A program made the translations under genes and the position numbers. Below the pieces are notes generated by a model that was not told where the DNA came from, ran no database searches, and saw nothing but the letters and a program-made list of their open reading frames with translations. From assembly GCF_025152575.1 (NCBI RefSeq), contig NZ_CP102293.1:1860001-1924000 (forward strand): a DNA stretch of 64,000 nt, in the 5' to 3' direction. Shown here one piece after another: positions 29,901 to 40,626 of the stretch. The stretch comes from Subdoligranulum variabile (GTDB lineage: Bacteria; Bacillota; Clostridia; Oscillospirales; Ruminococcaceae). Numbering within the stretch: the first letter of the stretch is position 1; the number at the start of each line of letters is the position of its first letter.

Positions 29901-30797
29901 TTACATCGCAGCGTTGATGGCGGCGATGGCGCCGTCGGAGACGGCGGTGGCCACCTGGCGCACCTGTTTGACCCGGATGTCGCCGGCGGCATAGACACCG
30001 GGGATGGCGGTCTCCATCTTTTCGTTGGTGGGGATGTAGCTGTCCACCAGCGTCAGTTCCGGATAGAGGGCGGTGTTGGGGGTCACACCGGCGTAGACGA
30101 AGATGCCGCAGCCGGGATCCTCGATGACTTCCAGGCTGCCGTCGTGTTCGCTGGCGATCTCCAGCCGCTCCACCCGGTCTTTCCCGTAGACGGCGTGGAG
30201 GCGGGAGCCCAGCCGCAGGGAGATGTTCCCGGCAGCGGCCACCTTCTGGCGGAATTCGGCGATGCAGCCCAGCTGGTCCTCGAAGTGGATGATGGTCAGA
30301 TGCTTGGCAAAGGAAGCCAGATACAGGGCCTCTTTCACGGCGCCGTCGGCACCGCCCACCACATAGATGTTCTTGCCGGTATAGGCAGCACCGTCCCGGG
30401 CGGCGTTCATCCCCATGCCCTTGCCGGCCAGCTCTGCCTCCCCGGGGATGCCCAGCTTCCGGGGCGTGCCGCCGTTGGCCAGAATGATCCGCCGGGCTTC
30501 GTAGACGCCCTGGTCGGTGGTGACCGACTTGACCTCTCCGGTCAGGCTCACCCGGGTGACCTCAGCGCGGACGATCTCCACACCGGCCCGGAGCGCCTGC
30601 TCCTTCATGCGGGCGGCGAAGGTGGCGCCGGTTTCCTGCTGCTGGAGAGCGGTGTAGTGGGTGACGGTGGAAACCTTGCCGATGATGCCGCCGACCTGGG
30701 CTTTTTCCAGGACCAGGGTGCGCTTGCCGCGGCTGACCGCATAGATGCCCGCGCTGATGCCCGCAGGGCCCGCGCCGATGATGAGAATATCGTACAT
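29901..30797 (-). CDS. Thioredoxin-reductase-like FAD oxidoreductase lacking the CxxC
   Basis: 298 residues with the FAD-binding GAGPAG near the N-terminus, a central NAD(P)-binding VVGGADGAV and the C-terminal GVYAAGD. The overall order is that of low-molecular-weight thioredoxin reductase. Where TrxB has CATCDG, this protein has NAARDG (residues 131-136), so both redox cysteines are missing and it cannot reduce thioredoxin in the usual way. Related proteins without the disulfide act as ferredoxin-NADP reductases or reduce other partners. The ATG at 30797 follows GGAAAGGAAG; an upstream in-frame start lacks a site. Confidence 0.87.
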   Translation of the reverse strand: MYDILIIGAGPAGISAGIYAVSRGKRTLVLEKAQVGGIIGKVSTVTHYTALQQQETGATFAARMKEQALRAGVEIVRAEVTRVSLTGEVKSVTTDQGVYEARRIILANGGTPRKLGIPGEAELAGKGMGMNAARDGAAYTGKNIYVVGGADGAVKEALYLASFAKHLTIIHFEDQLGCIAEFRQKVAAAGNISLRLGSRLHAVYGKDRVERLEIASEHDGSLEVIEDPGCGIFVYAGVTPNTALYPELTLVDSYIPTNEKMETAIPGVYAAGDIRVKQVRQVATAVSDGAIAAINAAM

Positions 30798-30840
30798 AGT
30801 CCAACGCTTCCTTTCCGGATGTTTTTTCGCTTGCATCCTG

Positions 30841-30898
30841 ATTATAGCGCAGCGGAACTATAAAATAAAATGAAGAATTGTTATATGACGATAATTCT
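30841..30898 (-). promoter_or_regulatory. Promoter and inverted repeat of the flavoprotein gene
   Basis: On the minus strand TTTATT (30864-30869), a 17-base spacer and TATAAT (30841-30846). Just upstream AGAATT (30874-30879) and AATTCT (30893-30898) form an inverted repeat in AT-rich sequence, a possible regulator site. Confidence 0.5.
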
Positions 30899-30913
30899 AT
30901 GTAATAAATAGTG

Positions 30914-31696
30914 TCAGCCCAGCGCCACGTCCAGCGTCATCATGAGGGTGAAACCGGCGGCAAACAGAAGGGTTCCCAGATTGGAATGTTTGCCGGCGGA
31001 CATTTCCGGGATCAGTTCCTCCACCACCACATAGATCATGGCGCCGGCCGCAAAGCTGAGGGCGTAGGGCAGCACCGGGACCATGATGCCCGCCAGCAGG
31101 ATGGTGACCAGGGCGCCCAGCGGTTCCACCGCGCCGGACAGCACCCCGTAGAGGAAGGCCCGGGGTTTGGAAAGGCCCTCCGACCGCAGGGGCAGGGAGA
31201 TGATGGCGCCTTCGGGGAAATTCTGGATGGCGATCCCCAGGGAGAGGGTCAGCGCCCCGGCCAGGGTGATGCTGCTGTCCCCGTACAGCCACCCGGCGAA
31301 GATGGCGCCGATGGCCATGCCCTCCGGAATATTGTGCAGCGCCACGGCCAGTGTCAGCATGGTGGTCCGGGACAGCTGGCTCCGGGGACCTTCGGCCTCC
31401 GGGCTGTGCTGGTGGAGATGGGGGATGAGCTGGTCCAGCCCCAGCAGGAACAGTACGCCCAGCCAGAACCCCGCCACGGCGGGAACAAAGGACCAGGGCC
31501 CCAGGCCGGCCGACTGCTCCATGGCGGGCAGCAGCAGGCTCCAGATGGAGGCCGCCACCATGACGCCCGCCGCAAAGCCGGTCAGGGCGCGCTGGACCGA
31601 TTCTCTCAGGTGATTTCGCATAAAAAAGACGCAGGCTGCACCGAGTGTTGTCCCGGCAAAGGGGATCAGCAGCCCCTGCCATACTTCCATGGGCAT
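30914..31696 (-). CDS. ZIP-family divalent metal transporter
   Basis: 260 residues with about eight membrane helices. The two metal-binding helices carry HNIPEG and QNFPEG, the ZIP signature, and a His-containing loop (PHLHQHSPE) lies between helices 3 and 4. It would import zinc or another divalent metal (ZupT/GufA-like). The ATG at 31696 sits six bases after AGGAGG. A bidirectional terminator separates it from the small protein gene upstream, so it must have its own promoter, which I cannot place. Confidence 0.9.
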   Translation of the reverse strand: MPMEVWQGLLIPFAGTTLGAACVFFMRNHLRESVQRALTGFAAGVMVAASIWSLLLPAMEQSAGLGPWSFVPAVAGFWLGVLFLLGLDQLIPHLHQHSPEAEGPRSQLSRTTMLTLAVALHNIPEGMAIGAIFAGWLYGDSSITLAGALTLSLGIAIQNFPEGAIISLPLRSEGLSKPRAFLYGVLSGAVEPLGALVTILLAGIMVPVLPYALSFAAGAMIYVVVEELIPEMSAGKHSNLGTLLFAAGFTLMMTLDVALG

Positions 31697-31741
31697 GGGT
31701 TTCCTCCTGTGTGATGGGAATAAAATGCGGGCATCCACCCG

Positions 31742-31771
31742 AAAAACGCCGCAGGGAGCCTGCGGCGTTTT
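31742..31771. terminator. Terminator between the small membrane protein and the ZIP gene
   Basis: AAAACGCCGCAGG and CCTGCGGCGTTTT form a 13-bp stem with a 3-base loop, usable in both directions; it ends the leftward transcript of the gene at 31777. Confidence 0.85.
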
Positions 31772-31776
31772 GTAGT

Positions 31777-32013
31777 TCAGGATTCCGGCGGTTTGGTGTG
31801 GCAGCTTCCGCCGCCGCAGCAGCAGCCTCCCAGACTGCCCGAGAGCAGCAGCCCGATCAACCCCGCATAGACCATGGTGTTGAAGGGGTTGGAGGTGATG
31901 GCGCAGCTCCCGGTGGGACACCCCACCAGAGCGTAGTAGACCAGCCCCACCAGTGCGCCGCCGGCGGTGAAAAGGATGGGCCGCCGCCATTTTTTCCAGA
32001 GTTCCCGTAACAT
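31777..32013 (-). CDS. Small membrane protein with Cys-rich tail (DUF6132-like)
   Basis: 78 residues: a basic start (MLRELWKKWRR), a first membrane helix, GCPTGSCAITSNP, a second helix and a CCCGGGSCH tail. The GC-TG-C-ITSNP segment matches small DUF6132-type proteins often found near rhodanese or redox genes. The tail of clustered Cys and His could bind a metal; this is inference. AGGAGG lies upstream. It stands alone between two terminators. Confidence 0.7.
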   Translation of the reverse strand: MLRELWKKWRRPILFTAGGALVGLVYYALVGCPTGSCAITSNPFNTMVYAGLIGLLLSGSLGGCCCGGGSCHTKPPES

Positions 32014-32137
32014 ATGCTGTCGCCTCCTGTCCGGTGATGCTCCCCCGCAGGGGAGGGTTGCTTTTCTGTGGTTCTGAGGACAGTATACCGGATTTTCCCC
32101 CGGCGTACCGTGACAAAATCACCGGTGCGCGGCAGCG

Positions 32138-32178
32138 GAAAAGGCCCCCTTTGCCGGGAACCGGCAAAAGGGGCCTTG
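32138..32178 (-). terminator. Terminator of the esterase-larA operon
   Basis: A long stem (AAGGCCCC-TTTTGCCGG with CCGGCAAA-GGGGGCCTT, read on the minus strand) followed by TTTTCC, 11 bases after the esterase stop codon. Confidence 0.75.
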
Positions 32179-32188
32179 CTGTTTTGGG

Positions 32189-33088
32189 TTATGCCAGGTG
32201 ACGGTTCAGAAAGTCCAGAATGACCTCCAGGGTGGCCCGGCAATAGAAGACGTTCCCGCCATGGTCGGCGTTTTTCACTTTATAGAATTCGGCGGTTTTG
32301 CCCATGGCTTTCAGATGCCGGTACAGTTCCAGGCTCTGGGTGAAGGGGACCGTCCGGTCCTTGCTGCCGTGCATGAGCAGCAGGGGCGGCAGGACGGTGT
32401 CCTCGTGGATGTAGAAAAAGGGCATCCGCCGCTGGCATTCTGCGGGATCGTCCGGCGGGCAGAATCCCAGATAGTTGCTGGCGGCCGAGTGGGCGGCCAT
32501 GTGGTCGTAGGCGGAAGGCGCGTCGTTCATGGTCAGGCAGTTGACCGACCCGTAGAGGTCGATGCCGCCGTTCAGGGCGGGCAGCGGCGTCTTTTCGGCG
32601 TCGAATTCCATGGTGTTCCAGGTGGCTGCCATCATCATGGCCGTGTGGCCGCCGGAACTGTCCCCGCTGAGGAACAGGTTGTGGGGGTCCACGGGAAATT
32701 CATCCAGATGGTCCATCACATAGCGGACGGCGGTTTTGCCGTCCTCCACCTGGCAGGGAAACCGGTGGGCGGGGGCATAGCGGTACTCGATGAGGATCAC
32801 CGCATAGCCGGCTTTGACCAGGGGGCTGAAATCCCCCATATGGGAGTTCAGGTTCTGCTGCAGCCAGGCCGAACCCTGGATATGAAAGATCGTGGGATAC
32901 CGGCGGCTGGCATTCAGAACGGTGGGCAGCATGGCGCGCAGATGGAGTTCCATGCCGTCTTTCACGGCGTAGACCACATCGGGGCGGCAGGTGATGCCCA
33001 TTTCATCTTTGCCGTAGATGACCTTCATGCCCGCTTCGGCGGACAGGTTCTCGGGAAATTCGTCGTAGGTGTAAAAAGGTTCTTCCAT
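32189..33088 (-). CDS. Alpha/beta hydrolase (esterase/lipase, BD-FAE or HSL type)
   Basis: 299 residues, cytosolic. The nucleophile elbow GDSSGG, the catalytic-region HGSKDRTVPF near the C-terminus with its aspartate, and the final histidine in KNADHGGNVFYC are visible. FHIQGSAW marks the oxyanion-side loop. Such enzymes deacetylate sugars or cleave small esters. It follows the racemase gene by 25 bases and forms an operon with it. Confidence 0.87.
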   Translation of the reverse strand: MEEPFYTYDEFPENLSAEAGMKVIYGKDEMGITCRPDVVYAVKDGMELHLRAMLPTVLNASRRYPTIFHIQGSAWLQQNLNSHMGDFSPLVKAGYAVILIEYRYAPAHRFPCQVEDGKTAVRYVMDHLDEFPVDPHNLFLSGDSSGGHTAMMMAATWNTMEFDAEKTPLPALNGGIDLYGSVNCLTMNDAPSAYDHMAAHSAASNYLGFCPPDDPAECQRRMPFFYIHEDTVLPPLLLMHGSKDRTVPFTQSLELYRHLKAMGKTAEFYKVKNADHGGNVFYCRATLEVILDFLNRHLA

Positions 33089-33113
33089 AGATGCTCCTCT
33101 CTTGTGGGGGCCC

Positions 33114-34412
33114 TTACGCCTGGGGCAGGGGGAAGGTGCTGCCGCCGTGGGGCATGAGGGTGGTCTCCACCCCGTCCAGGCTGCCGCCGTTGGCCCGGGC
33201 TGCCAGGGCCAGGGCCTCGTCCAGCGTGCGGGCTACCTGGATTTTGGTATGGGCAAACCGCTCTGCGGGGATGTCGGTGACGAGGATCAGATGGTAGTGC
33301 TCCGCCGTCTCGGCAAAGAGGAATCCCACGAAGCCGCCGATGGAGAAGTCGGCGCGCAGGGCTTTCTCCCGCGCTTCCATGGAGTCAAAGTTGCAGATCT
33401 GGGCCTCGCAGTCGGGGTCGCCGAAGCCCTCCCGGCACTGGGACAGCAGGATCATCGTGCCGCCGGGGGCCACCGCCGCCAGGGCGTTGGAGAGGGTCTT
33501 GGAGGTCTGGTAGAGGTTGATGTCCTTGGGGTAGCCGCCCGCGCTGGAGACCACCAGCGGGGTGCGGCGGGGAATGGGCACGCCGTCCAGCTGTTCCACC
33601 ACCTTGGCGGCAGCGGCGTGGGCCTTCTGCCAGTCCCCGGCGAAAGCGCCCACGATCTGGTAGTTGTCGTCCACGATGACGTTGAGCAGGTAGGCGGGCT
33701 TGGCAAAGGCGGCGCACTCCACCAGGTCGCTGTGGAAGGGGTTGCTCTCGGTCATGTTGCCGTTGCAGGCCTTGGGGTTGGAGCCGCTGCCCAGGCCCGG
33801 GTTCAGGGCGTTGTTGTGGTTGGTGTTGATGGTCTCCCGGCCCGCGATGCCCGGCACGATGGACTTTCGCCCGCCGCCGAACCCGGCCAGGAAGTGGTAG
33901 ACCACGCCGCCGGTGAGGATGATCTTGTCGCAGGCCATGGCGTAGCTGTCCAGCCACACCGGGGTGCCCCGGCGGGTGGTGCCCATGTAGGTCAGGTGTT
34001 CCTTGTCATCGCAGTTGTGGTCGATGAACCGGATGCGGCGGTAGAGGTCCTCCCCCACCAGGGAGATGTGCTCCTCCTCGGTCTGCTGCCGGTGGGTGCC
34101 GGTGGCGCAGAGGATGAGGATGTCCCGGTCGGGGATGCCCGCCTGGTTGAGCCGTTCCACCAGCACCGGCAGATAGGTGCTGGGCTGCTGCCAGCGGCGG
34201 GTGGTGTCCGAGATGATGATGCAGACCTTGTCCCCCGGCCGGACAGCCTCCGAGAGAGGCCCCGCCCCGATGGGATGATCCAGGGCATACTCGATGTGCT
34301 CCCGCACCGTCCGCTTGGGCAGGTCCACCGTGTTGGCGTGGACTTCCGCCACGATCTGGCGGGGATCCAGGGCCACGGGGAATGCGGTGTCGCTGTACTT
34401 CATACTTTCCAT
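33114..34412 (-). CDS. larA: LarA-type nickel-pincer racemase
   Basis: 432 residues of the LarA family. The residues that hold and use the nickel-pincer cofactor are in place: H107 in GTHR, H173 in VYHFLAG, K183 in GGGRKS and H199 in NTNHNN, all one number below L. plantarum LarA. The family racemises lactate and other 2-hydroxy acids; the substrate here is unproven. The cofactor makers LarB, LarC and LarE are not in the window. The ATG at 34412 has a weak ribosome site; ATG at 34403 is an alternative. It heads an operon with the esterase. Confidence 0.87.
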   Translation of the reverse strand: MESMKYSDTAFPVALDPRQIVAEVHANTVDLPKRTVREHIEYALDHPIGAGPLSEAVRPGDKVCIIISDTTRRWQQPSTYLPVLVERLNQAGIPDRDILILCATGTHRQQTEEEHISLVGEDLYRRIRFIDHNCDDKEHLTYMGTTRRGTPVWLDSYAMACDKIILTGGVVYHFLAGFGGGRKSIVPGIAGRETINTNHNNALNPGLGSGSNPKACNGNMTESNPFHSDLVECAAFAKPAYLLNVIVDDNYQIVGAFAGDWQKAHAAAAKVVEQLDGVPIPRRTPLVVSSAGGYPKDINLYQTSKTLSNALAAVAPGGTMILLSQCREGFGDPDCEAQICNFDSMEAREKALRADFSIGGFVGFLFAETAEHYHLILVTDIPAERFAHTKIQVARTLDEALALAARANGGSLDGVETTLMPHGGSTFPLPQA

Positions 34413-34534
34413 ACTGTTCGCCTTCTATATTATAAATATGGGCGCCCGCAGGCGCTTTCCTTATCTACGATGGTAGCACTTTGCCCCGCAAAAATCAAGA
34501 AAGGAGAAGGGCACAGGTCATCCCCGTTCCGTGC

Positions 34535-34563
34535 TTGCGAATGGGCGGCGCAAAGGATATAAT
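34535..34563 (+). promoter_or_regulatory. Promoter of the RpiR gene at 34636
   Basis: TTGCGA (34535-34540), a 17-base spacer and a perfect TATAAT (34558-34563). Confidence 0.7.
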
Positions 34564-34635
34564 GGACAGAAATGGTAAGTCGGGACCGGGCGTGGATGCC
34601 TGTCCCGCCAGAAGGAAAACAGGGGGAAAAACGCT

Positions 34636-35412
34636 GTGGATATCAAGAAGATGGTTCAGGGCAAAAAACTGACCGATGCGGAGCAGCAGGTGCTGATCTA
34701 CATATTGGATCACCTGGATGTGGCGCTGGCCCAGGGCGTGCGGGACATTGCGCGCCAGAATTACACCTCCACGTCCACGATCATGCGCCTGTCCCACAAG
34801 ATGGGTTATGCCGGTTTTGTGGATATGTGCTATAAGCTGCGCACGCTGACCCAGGAACACACCGAGCAGGTCAGCGAGGCGCAGAATTTCCTGGACGGGT
34901 TCAATCTGGATTCCCTGCTGGCGTACAATGCCTACGACCAGCTCAAGGCCTGCGCCCAACACATCGCCGGGTTGAACGGGAAATTCATCTTTGTATATGC
35001 AACGGGATTTTCCGGCCTGGTGGGGGAATATCTGGCCAAAAAGCTGACCAACATGGGGCGGCTGTGTCTGTTTGCGGGCGGCGGAGACTCGGTGGGAATG
35101 TTTGAAAACAGCCTGGACAGTATGGGGCTGTTCCTCTGCGTTTCCAAATCCGGTGAGACGGCCCTGGTGCGGGACAAGATCAAGACTGCCCGGGAAAACG
35201 GTGTGCCCACGGTGGCCATCACAGGGGAACGGCCCAACAGTGTCAGCCAGTACGCCGACCTGTGGTTCCGGGTGGAGGATTACTGCAAACTGGATGACCA
35301 GAATGTGCGGCCCAATACGTTTTTCCCCCAGGCACTGATGCTGGCGGAACTCATTGCCTACGAGTATCATCGTTTGTGCATTTCGCAAAATGAGAGCGGC
35401 ACAGAATTGTAA
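34636..35412 (+). CDS. RpiR-family regulator of the alpha-glucoside PTS locus
   Basis: 258 residues: N-terminal HTH_6 (with RQNYTSTSTIMRLSHKMGY) and a C-terminal SIS domain with ATGFSGLVGEYLAKKL and SKSGETALV, which bind a phosphosugar. GTG start at 34636 after AGGGGG. It stands just before the EIICB-GH4-dehydratase operon, separated by a terminator, and is its likely regulator. Confidence 0.88.
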   Translation: MDIKKMVQGKKLTDAEQQVLIYILDHLDVALAQGVRDIARQNYTSTSTIMRLSHKMGYAGFVDMCYKLRTLTQEHTEQVSEAQNFLDGFNLDSLLAYNAYDQLKACAQHIAGLNGKFIFVYATGFSGLVGEYLAKKLTNMGRLCLFAGGGDSVGMFENSLDSMGLFLCVSKSGETALVRDKIKTARENGVPTVAITGERPNSVSQYADLWFRVEDYCKLDDQNVRPNTFFPQALMLAELIAYEYHRLCISQNESGTEL

Positions 35413-35432
35413 AAAAAGTCAAAAAAACAGGT

Positions 35433-35465
35433 AACGGGTTATCAATCACGGTAACCCGTTTTTTG
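35433..35465 (+). terminator. Terminator of the RpiR gene
   Basis: AACGGGTTA pairs with TAACCCGTT, followed by TTTTTGTG. Confidence 0.8.
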
Positions 35466-35479
35466 TGTTCCCAAAATGG

Positions 35480-35508
35480 TTTACAGTGCGTTTTTTTTGT
35501 GGCATAGT
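35480..35508 (+). promoter_or_regulatory. Promoter of the alpha-glucoside PTS operon
   Basis: TTTACA (35480-35485), a 17-base spacer with a T8 run, and CATAGT (35503-35508), about 87 bases before the ATG. Confidence 0.55.
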
Positions 35509-35594
35509 GAATTCAGCGATACGGCCGTGAGCGTCGCGGATGGGTGGACGCACCCGCAAAGCAATCTCTATACGGTGTGCAAAAGGAGAAAAAC

Positions 35595-38536
<2,942 letters not shown>

Positions 38537-38542
38537 TTTTTT

Positions 38543-38574
38543 GCCGCCGCAGAGCCTGTATGCCCTGCGGCGGC
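38543..38574 (+). other. Intercistronic hairpin without T-run
   Basis: GCCGCCGCAG (38543-38552) pairs with CTGCGGCGGC (38565-38574). There is no T-run after it, so mRNA processing or stabilisation is more likely than termination. Confidence 0.55.
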
Positions 38575-38607
38575 ATCGGTGTGTCCCTATATAAGGAGGA
38601 AAAGCAA

Positions 38608-40350
38608 ATGGAACTGATCAGCCAGAAAATGCGCACCCTGGCCCCGGAACTGGATCCCCTGCGGCTGGGCACCGGCTGGAACCCCGAGGATCTGGCCAAA
38701 CCCCAGATCCTGGTGGAAAGCACCTTCGGCGACAGCCATCCCGGCAGCGGCCATCTGGACAAGCTGGTGGCGGCCGCCTGCCAGGGCGCCGCGGAAGCCG
38801 GCGGCCACGGAGCCCGGTATTTCTGCACCGACATCTGTGACGGCGAAAGCCAGGGCACCGACGGCATCAATTTCAGCCTGGCCAGCCGGGAAATGATCGC
38901 CAACATGATCGAAATCCATGCCAACGCCACCCCTTTTGACGGGGCGGTCTATATCGCCAGCTGCGACAAGGGCATGCCCGCCAACCTGATGGGGCTGGCC
39001 CGGGTGAACACCCCGGCGGTGGTGGTCACCGGCGGCACCATGGCGGCCGGCCCCGAGCTGCTCACCCTGGAGCAGCTGGGCATGTACAGCGCCAAGTACG
39101 AGCGCGGCGAGATCGACGAGTCCAAGCTGAACTGGGCCAAGCAGAACGCCTGCCCCAGCTGCGGCGCCTGCAGCTTCATCGGTACGGCTTCCACCATGCA
39201 GATCATGGCCGAGGCCCTGGGCCTGACGCTGCCCGGCAGCGCCCTGCTGCCCGCCACCAGCCCCGACCTGGAAGACTACGCCCGCCGTGCGGGCCGTCAG
39301 GCGGTGGCCCTGGCCCGGCAGGGACTGCGTCCCAGTGACATTGTGACGATGGACAGCTTCGAGAACGCCATCCTGGTCCACGCGGCCATCTCGGGCTCCA
39401 CCAACGCTCTGCTCCACCTGCCGGCCATCGCCCATGAATTCGGCATCGAGATCGACGGCGATACCTTCGACCGGCTGCACCGCGGGGCCAAATATCTGCT
39501 GGACATCCGTCCCGCAGGCCGCTGGCCCGCCGAGTTCTTCTACTATGCCGGCGGCGTGCCCGCCATCATGGAGGAGATCCGGGAGGTACTGCACCTGGAC
39601 GCGATGACCGTCACCGGCAAGACGCTGGGGGAGAACCTGGCCGAACTGAAAGCAAACGGCTTCTACGAGCACTGCCAGCAGCTGCTGGACGAGGCCAACG
39701 CCCGGTGTGGGCTGCATCTGACCCGGGCGGACATCATTCGCCCGGCCTCCGACCCCATCGGCACCGACGGCTCCATCGCGGTGCTCAAGGGAAACCTGGC
39801 CCCCGAGGGCGCCGTCATCAAGCATACGGCCTGCCCCAAGGAGATGTTCCACGCCGTGCTCCGGGCCCGCCCCTTCGACAGCGAGGAAGCGTGCCTGGAC
39901 GCGGTGCTGCACCACAAGGTCCAGAAGGGCGACGCGGTGTTCATCCGGTATGAGGGCCCCCAGGGCAGCGGTATGCCCGAGATGTTCTACACCAGCGAGG
40001 CCATCAGCTCCGACGCCGAGCTGGGCCGCAGCATCGCCCTGATCACCGACGGCCGGTTCTCCGGCGCGTCCACCGGACCGGTCATCGGCCACTGCAGCCC
40101 CGAAGCCCAGGCCGGCGGCCCCATCGCCCTGGTGGAGGAGGGGGACCTCATCGAGATCGACATCCCCGGCCGCAAACTGGCCATCGTGGGGATCGCCGGG
40201 GAGCGCAAGACCCCCGAGGAGATCGATGCCGTGCTGGCCCGGCGCCGCGCAAAGTGGACACCCAAACCCCGCAAATACAAGAGCGGCGTGCTGCGCCTCT
40301 TCAGCGAACACGCGGCCAGCCCCATGAAAGGGGCCTACCTGGCGTGGTAA
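38608..40350 (+). CDS. IlvD/Edd-family Fe-S dehydratase, probably for a sugar acid
   Basis: 580 residues of the dihydroxyacid/phosphogluconate dehydratase family. Fe-S cluster cysteines are visible as C119 (SCDKGMP) and in CPSCGACS (C182-C188), and the ICDGES loop near residue 78 marks the active site. These enzymes remove water from 2,3-dihydroxy acids, giving either a branched-chain amino-acid precursor or a 2-keto-3-deoxy sugar acid. Its place behind a PTS permease and GH4 enzyme favours a sugar-acid substrate. AAGGAGG precedes the ATG. It ends the operon. Confidence 0.85.
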   Translation: MELISQKMRTLAPELDPLRLGTGWNPEDLAKPQILVESTFGDSHPGSGHLDKLVAAACQGAAEAGGHGARYFCTDICDGESQGTDGINFSLASREMIANMIEIHANATPFDGAVYIASCDKGMPANLMGLARVNTPAVVVTGGTMAAGPELLTLEQLGMYSAKYERGEIDESKLNWAKQNACPSCGACSFIGTASTMQIMAEALGLTLPGSALLPATSPDLEDYARRAGRQAVALARQGLRPSDIVTMDSFENAILVHAAISGSTNALLHLPAIAHEFGIEIDGDTFDRLHRGAKYLLDIRPAGRWPAEFFYYAGGVPAIMEEIREVLHLDAMTVTGKTLGENLAELKANGFYEHCQQLLDEANARCGLHLTRADIIRPASDPIGTDGSIAVLKGNLAPEGAVIKHTACPKEMFHAVLRARPFDSEEACLDAVLHHKVQKGDAVFIRYEGPQGSGMPEMFYTSEAISSDAELGRSIALITDGRFSGASTGPVIGHCSPEAQAGGPIALVEEGDLIEIDIPGRKLAIVGIAGERKTPEEIDAVLARRRAKWTPKPRKYKSGVLRLFSEHAASPMKGAYLAW

Positions 40351-40380
40351 GGACAAGGACGCCCCAGGAAAATCCGTAAG

Positions 40381-40430
40381 AAAAAGGCAAGGCGGCTTCT
40401 CCCGAAGAGGGAGGAGCCCCTTGCCTTTTT
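40381..40430 (+). terminator. Terminator of the alpha-glucoside operon
   Basis: AAAAAGGCAAGG pairs with CCTTGCCTTTTT around further inner pairing (CTCCC/GGGAG), followed by the T-run. Confidence 0.85.
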
Positions 40431-40489
40431 GCTGCGGCAACGGAGGCCCCTGGCCATGGATACCGCCGGTATCCTCCCGCCCCGCCATC

Positions 40490-40518
40490 TTGACAGGCCG
40501 CGGCATTTGCCCTATAAT
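40490..40518 (+). promoter_or_regulatory. Promoter of the YesN/YesM/binding-protein operon
   Basis: A full-consensus TTGACA (40490-40495), a 17-base spacer and TATAAT (40513-40518), 109 bases before the ATG. Confidence 0.85.
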
Positions 40519-40626
40519 CGGCCCGAAAGAAACTTTTTTGGATGAGAAAATTTTTATGACCGTACGTTCTATTTTGCGGCGGGGGACGGCGGTGTGCGCT
40601 GCGGCGGCAGCGGGAAGGATTAGGCT

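Noticed and set aside
38543-38574. Terminator between GH4 and the dehydratase gene
   Set aside because: The T-run lies before, not after, the hairpin on the coding strand, so it should not terminate the operon.
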